From Cupriavidus necator A5-1 (GTDB taxonomy: Bacteria > Pseudomonadota > Gammaproteobacteria > Burkholderiales > Burkholderiaceae), in assembly GCF_000744095.1 (NCBI RefSeq), contig NZ_JQLI01000001.1, positions 3,038,001 to 3,102,000 on the forward strand: a stretch of 64,000 nucleotides of DNA. Reading direction: 5' to 3'. How positions within the stretch are numbered: the first letter of the stretch is position 1; every line of letters begins with the position of its first letter. Under the pieces are notes generated by a model that was not told where the DNA came from, ran no database searches, and was given only the letters and a program-made list of their open reading frames with translations. Positions 15,877 to 24,055 of this stretch are shown here, piece after piece. Both the position numbers and the translations under genes were made by a program.

Positions 15877-17205
15877 GTGGAGCCAACCATTACCCTACCC
15901 TTTTCGCCAGAGCAGCAAGGCTGGTATGAAAAGGCCTGTGCCCGGATCGATGCCAGGCGCCTGCAGCAGCTTCTGTTCGACCTGACGGACATCCACAGCC
16001 CGACCGGCGCTGTCCGCGACGTGAGCCAGTTCATGGCGGACTACATGTCCAAGGCGGGCCTGAAATCTGAATACCGCCCGATGAACGCTCGCACCGGCAA
16101 CGTCGTCGGGGAGAAGCGCGGCAGCGGCGGCGGCGCGGCGCTGATGCTGTACGCACCGATCGACACGCATCTTGAAGGCGATGCCAGTGACCGGCCATGG
16201 GCAGGCGTCACGGATCACGTCGACCTGCGTCCCACCGCCAGGATGGTGGGAGACTGGGTCTATGGCCTCGGCTCCTCCAATCCGAAAGCCATGGCGGCAA
16301 CCTTGACCGAGGTGGCGACGGCGCTGGTCGAGGCCGACGTGCCGCTCGTGGGCGACCTGATCCTGGCGATGGCGGACGGCGGCATGCCTGTCAATGTCCC
16401 CGAGCGCGACAACGCCGGCATGTCAGGGGGCGTCACGCATCTGCTGTCGCGTGGTGTCGCGCCTGACTTTGCCGTCATCATGAAGCCGTGGAACTGGGTC
16501 TACCACGAAGAGCCAGGGATGGGCTGGTTCAGGCTGCGGGTCAACGGGACGCTGGGCTATACGGGCGTACCGCGCGGCACGCCGGGCTTCCGCAGCTCGG
16601 TGGTCCCCGCGGCGCATGTCATCCTGGAACTGGAGCAGTGGCTGGTCGATTACGCGGAACGAAATACTTCCGGCGTCGTCAAGCCACACGGCTGGATCGC
16701 GGGCGTGCGCGCCGGCTGGCCGGAGCGGCCGGCGTTTCCTTCGGCGGTCACCGAGATCTTTTTCGACGTCCGCATCAATCCGCGCACCAGTCCGGCTGAC
16801 GTCAAGGCCCAGGTTGCGCAATTCGTCGCGGATCTGCGCGCCCGGCGCCCGGAGCTTGATCTCGACTGGGAGATGTACGGTTCCGTTCCCGGCGGCAGCA
16901 CACCGCCATCCAACTGGATCATTCAGTCGGCCAGGCGCGGATGGGAGCATGTCGAAGAGCGCCCGCACGGCGTTCCCGACCTGCTTGGCGGACAGACCGA
17001 CGGTGCCGCGTTGCGCCGCTTCGGCATTCCGACCGCACGCATCGGCTGGCCATGGCCGGCCGAGGGTTCACCTGAAAGCGTGGCCGAGGGGCTGGGCGGC
17101 ATGGGTGCGACCTATGTCCCTGACCTGCTGCCTTGCGCGCGGAAGATCATGTACGCCGTGATCGACACGCTCACGCGCACACGCACGGAACTCGGCCTTC
17201 GCTGA
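15877..17205 (+). CDS. M20-family amidohydrolase-like protein with altered active site
   Basis: A 442-residue protein with the overall M20 peptidase/amidohydrolase fold: APIDTHLEGD, YGLGSSNPKAMAATL, the lid-domain segment GTLGYTGVPRGTPGF and the late motif GGQTDGAALRRFG. The canonical metal and catalytic residues look changed. The bridging Asp of the GxGxxD motif reads Asn135, and the catalytic Glu-Glu pair reads Gly-Gly (ADGGMP, about 167-170). It may therefore use a different metal arrangement or have lost hydrolysis. The start is a GTG with a CAGGAGA site, since upstream in-frame codons overlap the reductase. Together with the amidase it suggests cleavage of C-N bonds after ring opening. 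Confidence 0.75.
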   Translation: MEPTITLPFSPEQQGWYEKACARIDARRLQQLLFDLTDIHSPTGAVRDVSQFMADYMSKAGLKSEYRPMNARTGNVVGEKRGSGGGAALMLYAPIDTHLEGDASDRPWAGVTDHVDLRPTARMVGDWVYGLGSSNPKAMAATLTEVATALVEADVPLVGDLILAMADGGMPVNVPERDNAGMSGGVTHLLSRGVAPDFAVIMKPWNWVYHEEPGMGWFRLRVNGTLGYTGVPRGTPGFRSSVVPAAHVILELEQWLVDYAERNTSGVVKPHGWIAGVRAGWPERPAFPSAVTEIFFDVRINPRTSPADVKAQVAQFVADLRARRPELDLDWEMYGSVPGGSTPPSNWIIQSARRGWEHVEERPHGVPDLLGGQTDGAALRRFGIPTARIGWPWPAEGSPESVAEGLGGMGATYVPDLLPCARKIMYAVIDTLTRTRTELGLR

Positions 17206-17288
17206 AGGAGCGGGCATCCCTTCGTCGCATCGGGCGGTGAAGGCAGGACGCCCATCCTCACTTGACAGAACTCTCGGACCAATTGCTC

Positions 17289-18698
17289 ATGCCGAATACA
17301 GACCTGCACTACTGGGAAGCCGCGGAACTCGCACGCAGGATCCGCACGCGCGAGATCTCGCCAGTAGAAGTCACCGAAGCCATCCTCGACAGAATTTCCA
17401 GCCTCGATCCGGCGCTGCATGGCTACGCCCTGGTCCTGCCTGAACAAGCACTGGCACAGGCGCGCGAAGCCGAACGTGCGCTGATGCATGACGGGCCGCT
17501 GGGGCCGTTGCACGGTGTCCCGGTGGCAGTCAAGGACCTCTGCTGGCTTGCCGGTTCCCCCACCGCCGCCGGCACCACGATCCACAAGGATTTTGTCCCG
17601 TCGGAAGATTCCACCGTCGTCAGCAAACTGAAGGCGGCGGGAGCTGTCGTGCTCGGGAAGCTGCAGCTCACCGAAGGCGCCTTCGCCACCCATCACCCAA
17701 GCGTACTGGAGCCCGTCAATCCCTGGCACCCGAACCATTGGGCTGGTGCGTCCTCCAGCGGCTCCGGCGTGGCCACGGCCGCAGGACTTTGCTACGCATC
17801 GATCGGGACGGATACCGGCGGCTCAATCCGCTTCCCGGCGGCGGCCAACGGGCTGACCGGCATCAAGCCGACGTGGGGTCGGGTCAGCCGCTACGGTGTC
17901 TTCGAACTGGGCGCGAGCCTTGACCACGTGGGTCCGATCGCCCGCAGCGCCGCCGACGCCGCGCTGATGCTCGGGGCCATTGCCGGCCACGATCCGCGCG
18001 ATCCGACTTCGCTCCCGCAAGCCGACCTGGCATTGCCCACCGAGGGGCAGGACCTGCGCGATCTCCGGATCGGTGTCGATTGGCAATGGAACAGCGAGGG
18101 CACGGATGACGTCATCAGCCAGGCCATCGGCCGGGTCATCGACGTACTCAGGGGACTTAACGGGCAGATCCGGGACATTCGCTTTCCCGAGGTTCGCACC
18201 GTCGTCGACGAATGGGAAATCAACTGCGGCGTCGAAGTCGCGGTTGCGCATGCGGGCACTTTCCCACGCCTTTCGGCGCAATATGGGCCAGCGCTGACCA
18301 GGCTGATCGAGATTGGCCGCAATACCAGCGCGATGCGCTACCAGGAAGCGCTGCTGAACCGTGCCGCCTTGCGTGGCAAGGTCAACAAGCTGATGCAGGA
18401 CATTGATCTGCTGGTCGTCCCCGTGCAGCCGTTCGCCGCACCGACACATGAGCAACTTGGCGCGCTGGCACAAGATCCCGAGCTGAATAGCCGACTGATC
18501 CAGTTCACGGCGCCATTCAACTCGACCGGGCATCCGGCGATGACATTGCCATGCGGATTCACCGGGAGCGGCATGCCGATCGCATTCCAGCTCGTGGCAC
18601 GCCATGGCGAGGAAGCGCTGTTGTGCCGTGCCGGCATGGCCTTCCAGCAAGCCACCGACTGGCACCGGCGCCATCCGGATATCAATCTCCGGAACTGA
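17289..18698 (+). CDS. Amidase (amidase-signature family)
   Basis: Hydrolyses an amide to acid and ammonia. The 469-residue product has the full Ser-cisSer-Lys triad: Lys82 in VAVKDL, the cis-Ser in GASSSGSG (about 156) and the nucleophile Ser179 in GTDTGGSIRFPA. This is a standard amidase-signature enzyme of normal length. The ATG chosen lacks a strong ribosome-binding site; a TTG at 17262 in the same frame is an alternative. It is the last gene of the oxygenase operon, followed by a strong hairpin. In context it probably releases ammonia from an amide formed by opening an N-heterocycle. Confidence 0.88.
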   Translation: MPNTDLHYWEAAELARRIRTREISPVEVTEAILDRISSLDPALHGYALVLPEQALAQAREAERALMHDGPLGPLHGVPVAVKDLCWLAGSPTAAGTTIHKDFVPSEDSTVVSKLKAAGAVVLGKLQLTEGAFATHHPSVLEPVNPWHPNHWAGASSSGSGVATAAGLCYASIGTDTGGSIRFPAAANGLTGIKPTWGRVSRYGVFELGASLDHVGPIARSAADAALMLGAIAGHDPRDPTSLPQADLALPTEGQDLRDLRIGVDWQWNSEGTDDVISQAIGRVIDVLRGLNGQIRDIRFPEVRTVVDEWEINCGVEVAVAHAGTFPRLSAQYGPALTRLIEIGRNTSAMRYQEALLNRAALRGKVNKLMQDIDLLVVPVQPFAAPTHEQLGALAQDPELNSRLIQFTAPFNSTGHPAMTLPCGFTGSGMPIAFQLVARHGEEALLCRAGMAFQQATDWHRRHPDINLRN

Positions 18699-18709
18699 CG
18701 CGGTGTTAT

Positions 18710-18741
18710 GAAATCAGGCCGGCGGGGACCGGCCTGATTTC
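18710..18741. terminator. Hairpin between convergent amidase and MarR-like genes
   Basis: Perfect 13-bp arms, GAAATCAGGCCGG (18710-18722) and CCGGCCTGATTTC (18729-18741), enclose a 6-base loop. It starts 11 bp after the amidase stop and ends 8 bp before the stop of the convergent regulator gene, so it can end transcription from both sides. The AT end of the stem supplies short T runs in both directions. Confidence 0.8.
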
Positions 18742-18749
18742 CCTCAGCA

Positions 18750-19313
18750 TCAGCTGTCGGTACCTGGCTCACCAGGCTCGTCATCTCGCAACGGCGTGAT
18801 CGTCGCCGAATCGCGCGCCGCTTCCTCATAGATACCAGTCAGCAGCGAAAGGAAACGTGACGCCTTTTCAAATTTCTCTGAAACCTCACTGATTTCTTCC
18901 AGCCGTTTTACCAGAATCTCGGCCCTGACCTTGTAATACTCGTCCGTCAGCTTTACTCCCAGTTCACTGACAGTGTACGAATAGGTCTTGCTGTTCTTGT
19001 CCCTCTGCTTCTCGATCAATCCTGCTGTCTCGAGCTTGCGCAAGCTGTACTGGATGTTCGGAATATCATCGCGATTCATCAGGCGGGCAATGGTGGCACT
19101 ATTCTTCGGCCGATCCTGCATTCTGATGACGTGGAGAATGACGTGCTCCTCGTATTTGATATCCACATCGGCAGCAATCGTAACCATCCCCGTGGAAAGA
19201 ACAAAACGGGAAAATGCCTCATTAAATCGGATCAGGGACCACTCGAATTCCGTGGCCTTGTGCTCCAGATCCGTTTTTGCGAGATGCCACCCGCGATAGA
19301 ATTTCGGTTCCAT
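18750..19313 (-). CDS. MarR-like winged-helix regulator
   Basis: A 187-residue protein with a winged-helix domain: EEHVILHVIRMQDRPKNSATIARLMNRDDIPNIQYSLRKLE (helices about 56-96) and the wing GLIEKQRDKNSKTYSYTVSELG. A helical C-terminus (EILVKRLEEISEVSEKFEKAS) could mediate dimerisation. It is convergent with the amidase gene and is the only regulator of the cluster, so it probably controls the divergent porin and oxygenase units. Its GATTGAC sequence just upstream of the ATG matches half of the operator at 13348. The ligand is unknown. Confidence 0.75.
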   Translation of the reverse strand: MEPKFYRGWHLAKTDLEHKATEFEWSLIRFNEAFSRFVLSTGMVTIAADVDIKYEEHVILHVIRMQDRPKNSATIARLMNRDDIPNIQYSLRKLETAGLIEKQRDKNSKTYSYTVSELGVKLTDEYYKVRAEILVKRLEEISEVSEKFEKASRFLSLLTGIYEEAARDSATITPLRDDEPGEPGTDS

Positions 19314-19417
19314 TGATTGACCGCCCTATTTCGATTGCCGATCCAGCGCGCCGATAAACTGGCGCGGCTGGCAAATAACAGGCCTCGATTATCTCACAAC
19401 GTGGGCGGTTTTCTCCC

Positions 19418-19437
19418 CTCTCCCGCTTGCGGGAGAG
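19418..19437. repeat. Palindromic dispersed repeat, short copy
   Basis: CTCTCCCGCTTGCGGGAGAG, a 9-2-9 perfect hairpin between the MarR-like gene and the end of the RraA-like gene. The same core occurs at 32.4 kb and 40.5 kb. There is no U tract, so this is a REP-like repeat that may also stop or stabilise transcripts. Confidence 0.7.
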
Positions 19438-19466
19438 CGGCAAGCAATCTGGCGTCGGACCGCCTG

Positions 19467-20114
19467 TCAGCTAAGCCCGAAGCGCTCCAGCGTCCCGGCA
19501 AGCCCCAGCAACTCGACCATGGTCTTGCCTTGTACCAGTTGCTCGCGCATCCAGTCTTCCCTCTCTTCCCGCTCGGCACTTTTTGCCAGCACGGTTTCAA
19601 CCTCGCCGGCGGCAACCACCACGAGTCCGTCGCGGTCTCCGACAACAATATCGCCGGGCGCGATCGATACTCCGCCCACGCACACCGGCACATTCACCCT
19701 GCCGGGCTGGTTCTTGTTGGTGCCTTTGATCGACAGGCCACGGCAGAACACCGGGAAGCCCATCTCGATAATGGCGCTGCCATCGCGCACGGCGCCGTTG
19801 CTGATGAGCCCCGCCAGGCCGACCTGCTGTGCCGCCAAAGTCAGCACATCGCCCCACGGGCCCGCTTCGGTAAAGCCCTTGGCGTCGAGCACCAGCACGT
19901 CGCCGGGACGCGCCTTGGTCAGCGCATAGTGGACCATCAGGTTGTCGCCGGGACGCAGGTCCACGGTGAGCGCGGGCCCGGCCATCCTGAGCGTCGGGTC
20001 CAGCGGCTTCAGGCCGCCGTCCAGCGCGCCCTTCTGGCCTTGCGCTTCGTGCAGGGTTGCGGTGCCGAAGGCCTTCAGGCGTTCGAGTTGCTGTGGCGTC
20101 GCGGAATGGATCAT
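19467..20114 (-). CDS. RraA-fold protein 1 (HMG/CHA aldolase-like)
   Basis: A 215-residue member of the RraA/DmtH fold that includes 4-hydroxy-4-methyl-2-oxoglutarate and 4-carboxy-4-hydroxy-2-oxoadipate aldolases. The aldolase Arg-Asp pair is kept (SNGAVRDGS), as are the LRPGDNLMVHYAL and PGDIVVGDRDGLVVV segments. It may cleave a 4-hydroxy-2-oxo acid to pyruvate plus an oxo acid, or decarboxylate oxaloacetate; regulation of RNase E, the other known RraA role, is less likely in this context. It is the last gene of a minus-strand unit RraA-Bug-RraA, divergent from a LysR gene. The chosen start excludes a low-quality N-terminal extension. Confidence 0.75.
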   Translation of the reverse strand: MIHSATPQQLERLKAFGTATLHEAQGQKGALDGGLKPLDPTLRMAGPALTVDLRPGDNLMVHYALTKARPGDVLVLDAKGFTEAGPWGDVLTLAAQQVGLAGLISNGAVRDGSAIIEMGFPVFCRGLSIKGTNKNQPGRVNVPVCVGGVSIAPGDIVVGDRDGLVVVAAGEVETVLAKSAEREEREDWMREQLVQGKTMVELLGLAGTLERFGLS

Positions 20115-20185
20115 GGCGATGTAGGTGATGGAATAGCGAAGCGATGGCAGAGAGAAGCGATGGCAGAGAGAAGTACGAAGCGCGC

Positions 20186-21196
20186 TTAGTCGACGGTGGC
20201 GCCTGAGCGCTTGACGATCGACTCCCACAGCGGCAGCTCCTTGCCGATAAAGGACCGGAACTGCGCTACCGGGCCGCTGACATCGCGCGAGCCCAGCTCG
20301 GCGAGCTTCGATGCCACGCTTGCGTCGTGCAGCACGCGGTTGAGTTCGGCGTTAAGCCGGTCGACCAATGCCTTCGGGGTCTCGGCAGGGACAAACAGCC
20401 CGTACCAGTTCTCGATCACGAAGTTGGGGAAGCCGATCTCCTGCATGGTCGGCAGGTCAGGCAGCGTCCTGGCACGCTGGGCGCCGGTGGTCGCCAGCGG
20501 GCGGATGCGCCCGGACCTGAGCTGCGGCGCGAGTGCCGTGGTGGTATCGAAAGCAATCGGCACCTGGCCCGCCAGCACATCGCTGAGCGCAGGGCCCTGG
20601 CCACGGTATGGCACGTGCAGCATGTCGAGGTGCTTGTCGAGCTTCATAAGCTCGCCGGCCAGATGCTGCGGGCTGCCGCTGCCGCCGGAGGCATAGCTGT
20701 ACTTGCCCGGCGCCGACTTGACCAGCTCGACCAGTTGCGGCGCAGTCTTCGCAGGAACGGACTGGTTGACATACAGCACCAGCGGCACGGAGGCAACCAT
20801 GCCCACGGGCGCCAGGTCCTTGACCGGGTCGATCTTCAGCTTGTAGAGATTGCGGTTGATCACGATGCCGGTGTTATTGCCCAGCAATACCGTGCAACCG
20901 TCCGCCTTGGCGCGGGCGACGAACTCGGTGCCGATATTGCTGCTGGCTCCGCCTTTGTTGTCGACGATCACCGTGGTGGCAAGACCCTTGGACAATCCGG
21001 GCGCCACGATGCGCGCCAGGATGTCGGTGGTGCCGCCCGGAGGATAGGGAGAGACCAGCCGGACGGTCGGGCACGGGTAGGCGGCTTCGGCCGTCGCAAC
21101 GCTGGCAAGCGTGGCGCAAAGGATGGCGCCGCACAGCACATCGAACTTACGGCGGTCCGCACGCACTGCAGCGCGGGCCTTGAAATTGTTGGACAT
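20186..21196 (-). CDS. Bug-type periplasmic receptor 1 (TctC-like)
   Basis: A 336-residue extracytoplasmic solute receptor of the Bug/TctC family. Family marks are VRLVSPYPPGGTTDILARIVAP, VDNKGGASSNIGTEFVARA, the hinge PYRGQGPALSDVLAGQV and LPTMQEIGFPNF. The N-terminus has a charged region then a hydrophobic signal sequence (about residues 19-38, cleaved near AEAA). A GGAGAC site precedes the ATG. No TctA/TctB membrane subunits are nearby, as is usual for orphan Bug proteins of Burkholderiales. The ligand is probably a carboxylate handled by the RraA-like enzymes on either side. Confidence 0.85.
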   Translation of the reverse strand: MSNNFKARAAVRADRRKFDVLCGAILCATLASVATAEAAYPCPTVRLVSPYPPGGTTDILARIVAPGLSKGLATTVIVDNKGGASSNIGTEFVARAKADGCTVLLGNNTGIVINRNLYKLKIDPVKDLAPVGMVASVPLVLYVNQSVPAKTAPQLVELVKSAPGKYSYASGGSGSPQHLAGELMKLDKHLDMLHVPYRGQGPALSDVLAGQVPIAFDTTTALAPQLRSGRIRPLATTGAQRARTLPDLPTMQEIGFPNFVIENWYGLFVPAETPKALVDRLNAELNRVLHDASVASKLAELGSRDVSGPVAQFRSFIGKELPLWESIVKRSGATVD

Positions 21197-21260
21197 CGTT
21201 TGTCTCCGTGGATCGGGCCGGTTCGCCGGTCGGACTGCCGGCTTTGGCCCGAAGGCCGCC

Positions 21261-21929
21261 TTAGCCGGCGGCGCGTTGCAGCGTGTGGTAGCCGTGCTGG
21301 CGACGGGCGTCCGACAGCGTTGCGCCGGCCAGTGCCGCCGCCAGGATCTTCTCTTCCGCGGCGCGCGTGGCCAGCGCCTTTCGGAACACTTCCTCCGCCC
21401 TGCCTTGTGGCACCACGACGATGCCGTCGGCATCGCCGATGACAAAATCGCCGGCGCAAACCCGGACGTCGCCAAGACTCACCGGTACGCGCACCGCTTC
21501 CACCTGCACCCGGTCCTTGCCGGTGCGCATGAATCGGCCTCGGGCATAAAGACGGTAATTGGCCTGCTCGGCCTCCTCGGTGTCGCGGCACACGCCATTG
21601 ATGACCGTACCTGCGATGCCACGATGCGCGGACAGCGCGCTGAGGATGCCGCCCCAGACGGTGCAGTCGGTGCGGCCGCCGTTGTCGAGCACCACGACGG
21701 CGCCGGCTGACACTTCATCGAGGTAGTCGCCGACGCTGCCGGGTGCTGCCGTATCCACCGGCGCATAGCGCACGGTATAGGCCTGGCCGAACAGCTTGCC
21801 TGCGCCCGCAATGCGCCCGATGCCGTGCGCGCTGCCGGGCAGCCGGAAAAAGTCCAACGCGTCGGAAACCTCCGCGGTGGTCAGTGCCTTGGCTGCTTCG
21901 ATCCAGTCGGCTTGTGTCTCCTGCGTCAT
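21261..21929 (-). CDS. RraA-fold protein 2 (HMG/CHA aldolase-like)
   Basis: A 222-residue RraA-fold protein, distinct in sequence from the copy 1.1 kb away. It has TTAEVSDALDFF at the N-terminus, GGRTDCTVWGGILSALSAHRGIAG, the Arg-Asp pair in INGVCRDTEEA and GDFVIGDADGIVVVP. It is the first gene of the minus-strand unit that continues with the Bug receptor and RraA 1, and is divergent from LysR at 22017. Two different aldolase-like proteins in one operon may form a hetero-oligomer or act on successive substrates. An aldolase/decarboxylase role is inferred from family and residues. Confidence 0.75.
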   Translation of the reverse strand: MTQETQADWIEAAKALTTAEVSDALDFFRLPGSAHGIGRIAGAGKLFGQAYTVRYAPVDTAAPGSVGDYLDEVSAGAVVVLDNGGRTDCTVWGGILSALSAHRGIAGTVINGVCRDTEEAEQANYRLYARGRFMRTGKDRVQVEAVRVPVSLGDVRVCAGDFVIGDADGIVVVPQGRAEEVFRKALATRAAEEKILAAALAGATLSDARRQHGYHTLQRAAG

Positions 21930-22016
21930 CGCTCACTCCTTGTGTTGATGCAATGGAGTTTCGAGTAAAGTGATGACGAGATCAAACATCGTTTTTTGGA
22001 TATAACTTCATTAAAA

Positions 22017-22910
22017 ATGAACCAAAGGCAGCTCCGCTACTTCTGCGAGGTGGTCGACGCCGGCAGCGCAGCCGAGGCGGCGAAGCGGCTCTTCGTCGCG
22101 CCGACGGCGATCAGCATGCAGCTTGCGCAGCTGGAGGAAAGCGTTGGCGCGCCCCTGTTCGACCGCACGCACCGGCCCATGACGCTGACGGCGGTTGGCC
22201 GTTTTCTCTATCCACGGGCTAGGGATGTGCTAACCATGCTGGGCAGGCTGGAGGAGGAAACGCGCGCCGTTGCGGCGGGCAGCGGCGGCTGGCTCGGCAT
22301 CGGGTTTACCCGCTCGGCGATCTTCAGCATCCTGCCGGCGGCGGTGCGGCGCTTCCGCGCGGCGCGGCCGAACGTGCAGGTCGACCTGCTTGAGCTGCTG
22401 TCTGAGCACCAGCCGGAGCAACTGAGGCGCGGGCGCATCGATATCGGCATCTCGCGCTACGTCGGGGTCTTCGAACAGGCGCCGGACCTGGTGTACACGC
22501 CGCTGTTCCATGATCCCTTCATCGCCGCCGTGCCTGCCAGCAGCAGCCTGGGCAAGCGCAAGATGATACGTGCGGAGGAGCTGAACGGGATGTCGCTGAT
22601 CCGGTATCCGAAGGACCCGCAGAGCGGCTTCGCGGCGCACATGATGGCGCTGCTGCGCGATGCCGGCGTGGGGTGCGTGGCCGGACACGAGGCGATCGAG
22701 ATCCACACCGCGCTCGGCCTGGTGGCGGCCGGCCTGGGCTTTACGCTGGTCGGGCATTCGGTGGCCGATGGCAACCGCTCCGACATTGCCTTTGTCCCGA
22801 TCACGGGGCTCAAGGGCACGGCGACCATTGTCGCGGTCACGCGCAAGGACGACGACAGCGCGCTGGTATCGTCATTCCTTGCCGCGCTGCAGGCCGATGC
22901 GCGTGACTGA
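22017..22910 (+). CDS. LysR-type regulator (divergent from the RraA-Bug-RraA unit)
   Basis: A 297-residue LysR protein. The N-terminal helix-turn-helix is QLRYFCEVVDAGSAAEAAKRLFVAPTAISMQLAQLEES, followed by a periplasmic-binding-like effector domain (GGWLGIGFTRSAIFSILPAAV onward). It starts 87 bp from the divergent RraA 2 gene and is the obvious candidate to control it. An upstream in-frame TTG at 21996 could extend it by seven residues. The effector is probably the operon's substrate or an intermediate. Confidence 0.88.
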   Translation: MNQRQLRYFCEVVDAGSAAEAAKRLFVAPTAISMQLAQLEESVGAPLFDRTHRPMTLTAVGRFLYPRARDVLTMLGRLEEETRAVAAGSGGWLGIGFTRSAIFSILPAAVRRFRAARPNVQVDLLELLSEHQPEQLRRGRIDIGISRYVGVFEQAPDLVYTPLFHDPFIAAVPASSSLGKRKMIRAEELNGMSLIRYPKDPQSGFAAHMMALLRDAGVGCVAGHEAIEIHTALGLVAAGLGFTLVGHSVADGNRSDIAFVPITGLKGTATIVAVTRKDDDSALVSSFLAALQADARD

Positions 22911-22928
22911 AGGACTGTGTGTGATGCG

Positions 22929-23831
22929 CTACGCCCCCGCCGCGCGCAGGTGGTCAAGCAGCTTCTTCGCCTCGGGCAGCAGTCCTGCTTCCGTCTTCAC
23001 CCCCAGCCACAGGGTGCGCGACGCCCAGGCGTCGGACAGGTAGATCGCTTGCAGGCCGGCGCCCAACAGCTCCGGCCGCACCGCGCCATCCGGCAACACC
23101 CCGATCCCCAGCCCGGCCTCGATCATCCGGCAGATGGCATCGAAGCTGCTGACCTGGATCCGCAGCCGCACGACCTTGTCCAGTGCGGAGGCGGCATCGG
23201 TCAGGCGCTGCAGCAGCGAGCTGCCCTGGTTAAGCCCGACATAGTCATGCTCGAGGGTCTCCTCGAAGCTCACCTCGGACCGTGTCGCCAGCGGGTGGCC
23301 GCTAGGCACCAGCACGACCAGGCGGTCATGCCGGTAGGCGAATTTCTCGATGTCATACGCGGGCACGTTGTCGGCAAAGACGCCGAGATCGGTTTCGCCG
23401 GAAACCAGTGCCGCCACCACGTCCTGGCTCAGGCGCTCTTCCAGGCTGATGCGGATCATGGGCTGCGCGGCCAGGAAGGCCGCGATATCGCCGGGCAGGA
23501 ACTGGATCACAGCTGAGGTATTGGCCCAGACCTTGACGTGCCCGCGCACGCCGATGGCGAAGTCGCTCATGTCGCCCGCCATCCGGTTGACCTGGTCGAG
23601 CACGCTGCGCGCATGGTGAACCAGCTCATGCCCCGCGGGCGTGAGTTCCAGCCCCCGCCGAACGCGCAGGAATAGTGCGCAATCGACCGTGCGCTCCAGG
23701 TCGGCGATCCGCTTGCTCAGCGCCGACAGCGTCATGTGGGACTTGTTCGCGGCCTGGGTCAGGCCGCCGGTCTGGGCCACCAGCAGGAAGATGCGAAGCG
23801 ACTGGAGATCGAAATGGGCGGGATTGATCAT
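22929..23831 (-). CDS. LysR-type regulator (divergent from the CoA-transferase operon)
   Basis: A 300-residue LysR protein. The HTH region is FDLQSLRIFLLVAQTGGLTQAANKSHMTLSALSKRIADLE. The effector domain includes GHVKVWANTSAVIQFLPGDIAAFL and SSFDAICRMIEAGLGIGVLP. Its 3' end nearly meets the convergent LysR gene at 22910. It is divergent from the CoA-transferase/lyase/Bug operon and likely its activator. The ATG at 23831 gives the standard LysR N-terminus; an upstream in-frame start would add about 33 untypical residues. Confidence 0.88.
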   Translation of the reverse strand: MINPAHFDLQSLRIFLLVAQTGGLTQAANKSHMTLSALSKRIADLERTVDCALFLRVRRGLELTPAGHELVHHARSVLDQVNRMAGDMSDFAIGVRGHVKVWANTSAVIQFLPGDIAAFLAAQPMIRISLEERLSQDVVAALVSGETDLGVFADNVPAYDIEKFAYRHDRLVVLVPSGHPLATRSEVSFEETLEHDYVGLNQGSSLLQRLTDAASALDKVVRLRIQVSSFDAICRMIEAGLGIGVLPDGAVRPELLGAGLQAIYLSDAWASRTLWLGVKTEAGLLPEAKKLLDHLRAAGA

Positions 23832-23987
23832 GGATGGCCTTCGCTCCATGCAGGAGCCCGTTGCCGTGGCCGAGGCAGCCAGCAGCATTGAAATTCCGGA
23901 AAGGCTAGTGAAGCGCTTTTGGCTTGTCAATCAGGAGCCAGCGTCAGAATGACGGCCCCTCCCTTTCCCCACAGGAAAGGTTGGTTG

Positions 23988-24018
23988 AAAAACCATTGAT
24001 TATCAAGCGCCGGTTTTT
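23988..24018. promoter_or_regulatory. Nested inverted repeat upstream of the CoA-transferase gene
   Basis: Outer arms AAAAACC (23988-23994) and GGTTTTT (24012-24018) enclose an inner dyad TTGATTATCAA (23996-24006). It lies 37 bp before the CoA-transferase ATG in the divergent promoter region, where a LysR protein would bind. An operator role is inferred; it could also form a weak hairpin in the leader. Confidence 0.45.
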
Positions 24019-24055
24019 GACCCAATATCGCCTGCACACAGTGGGAGCCATGGTC

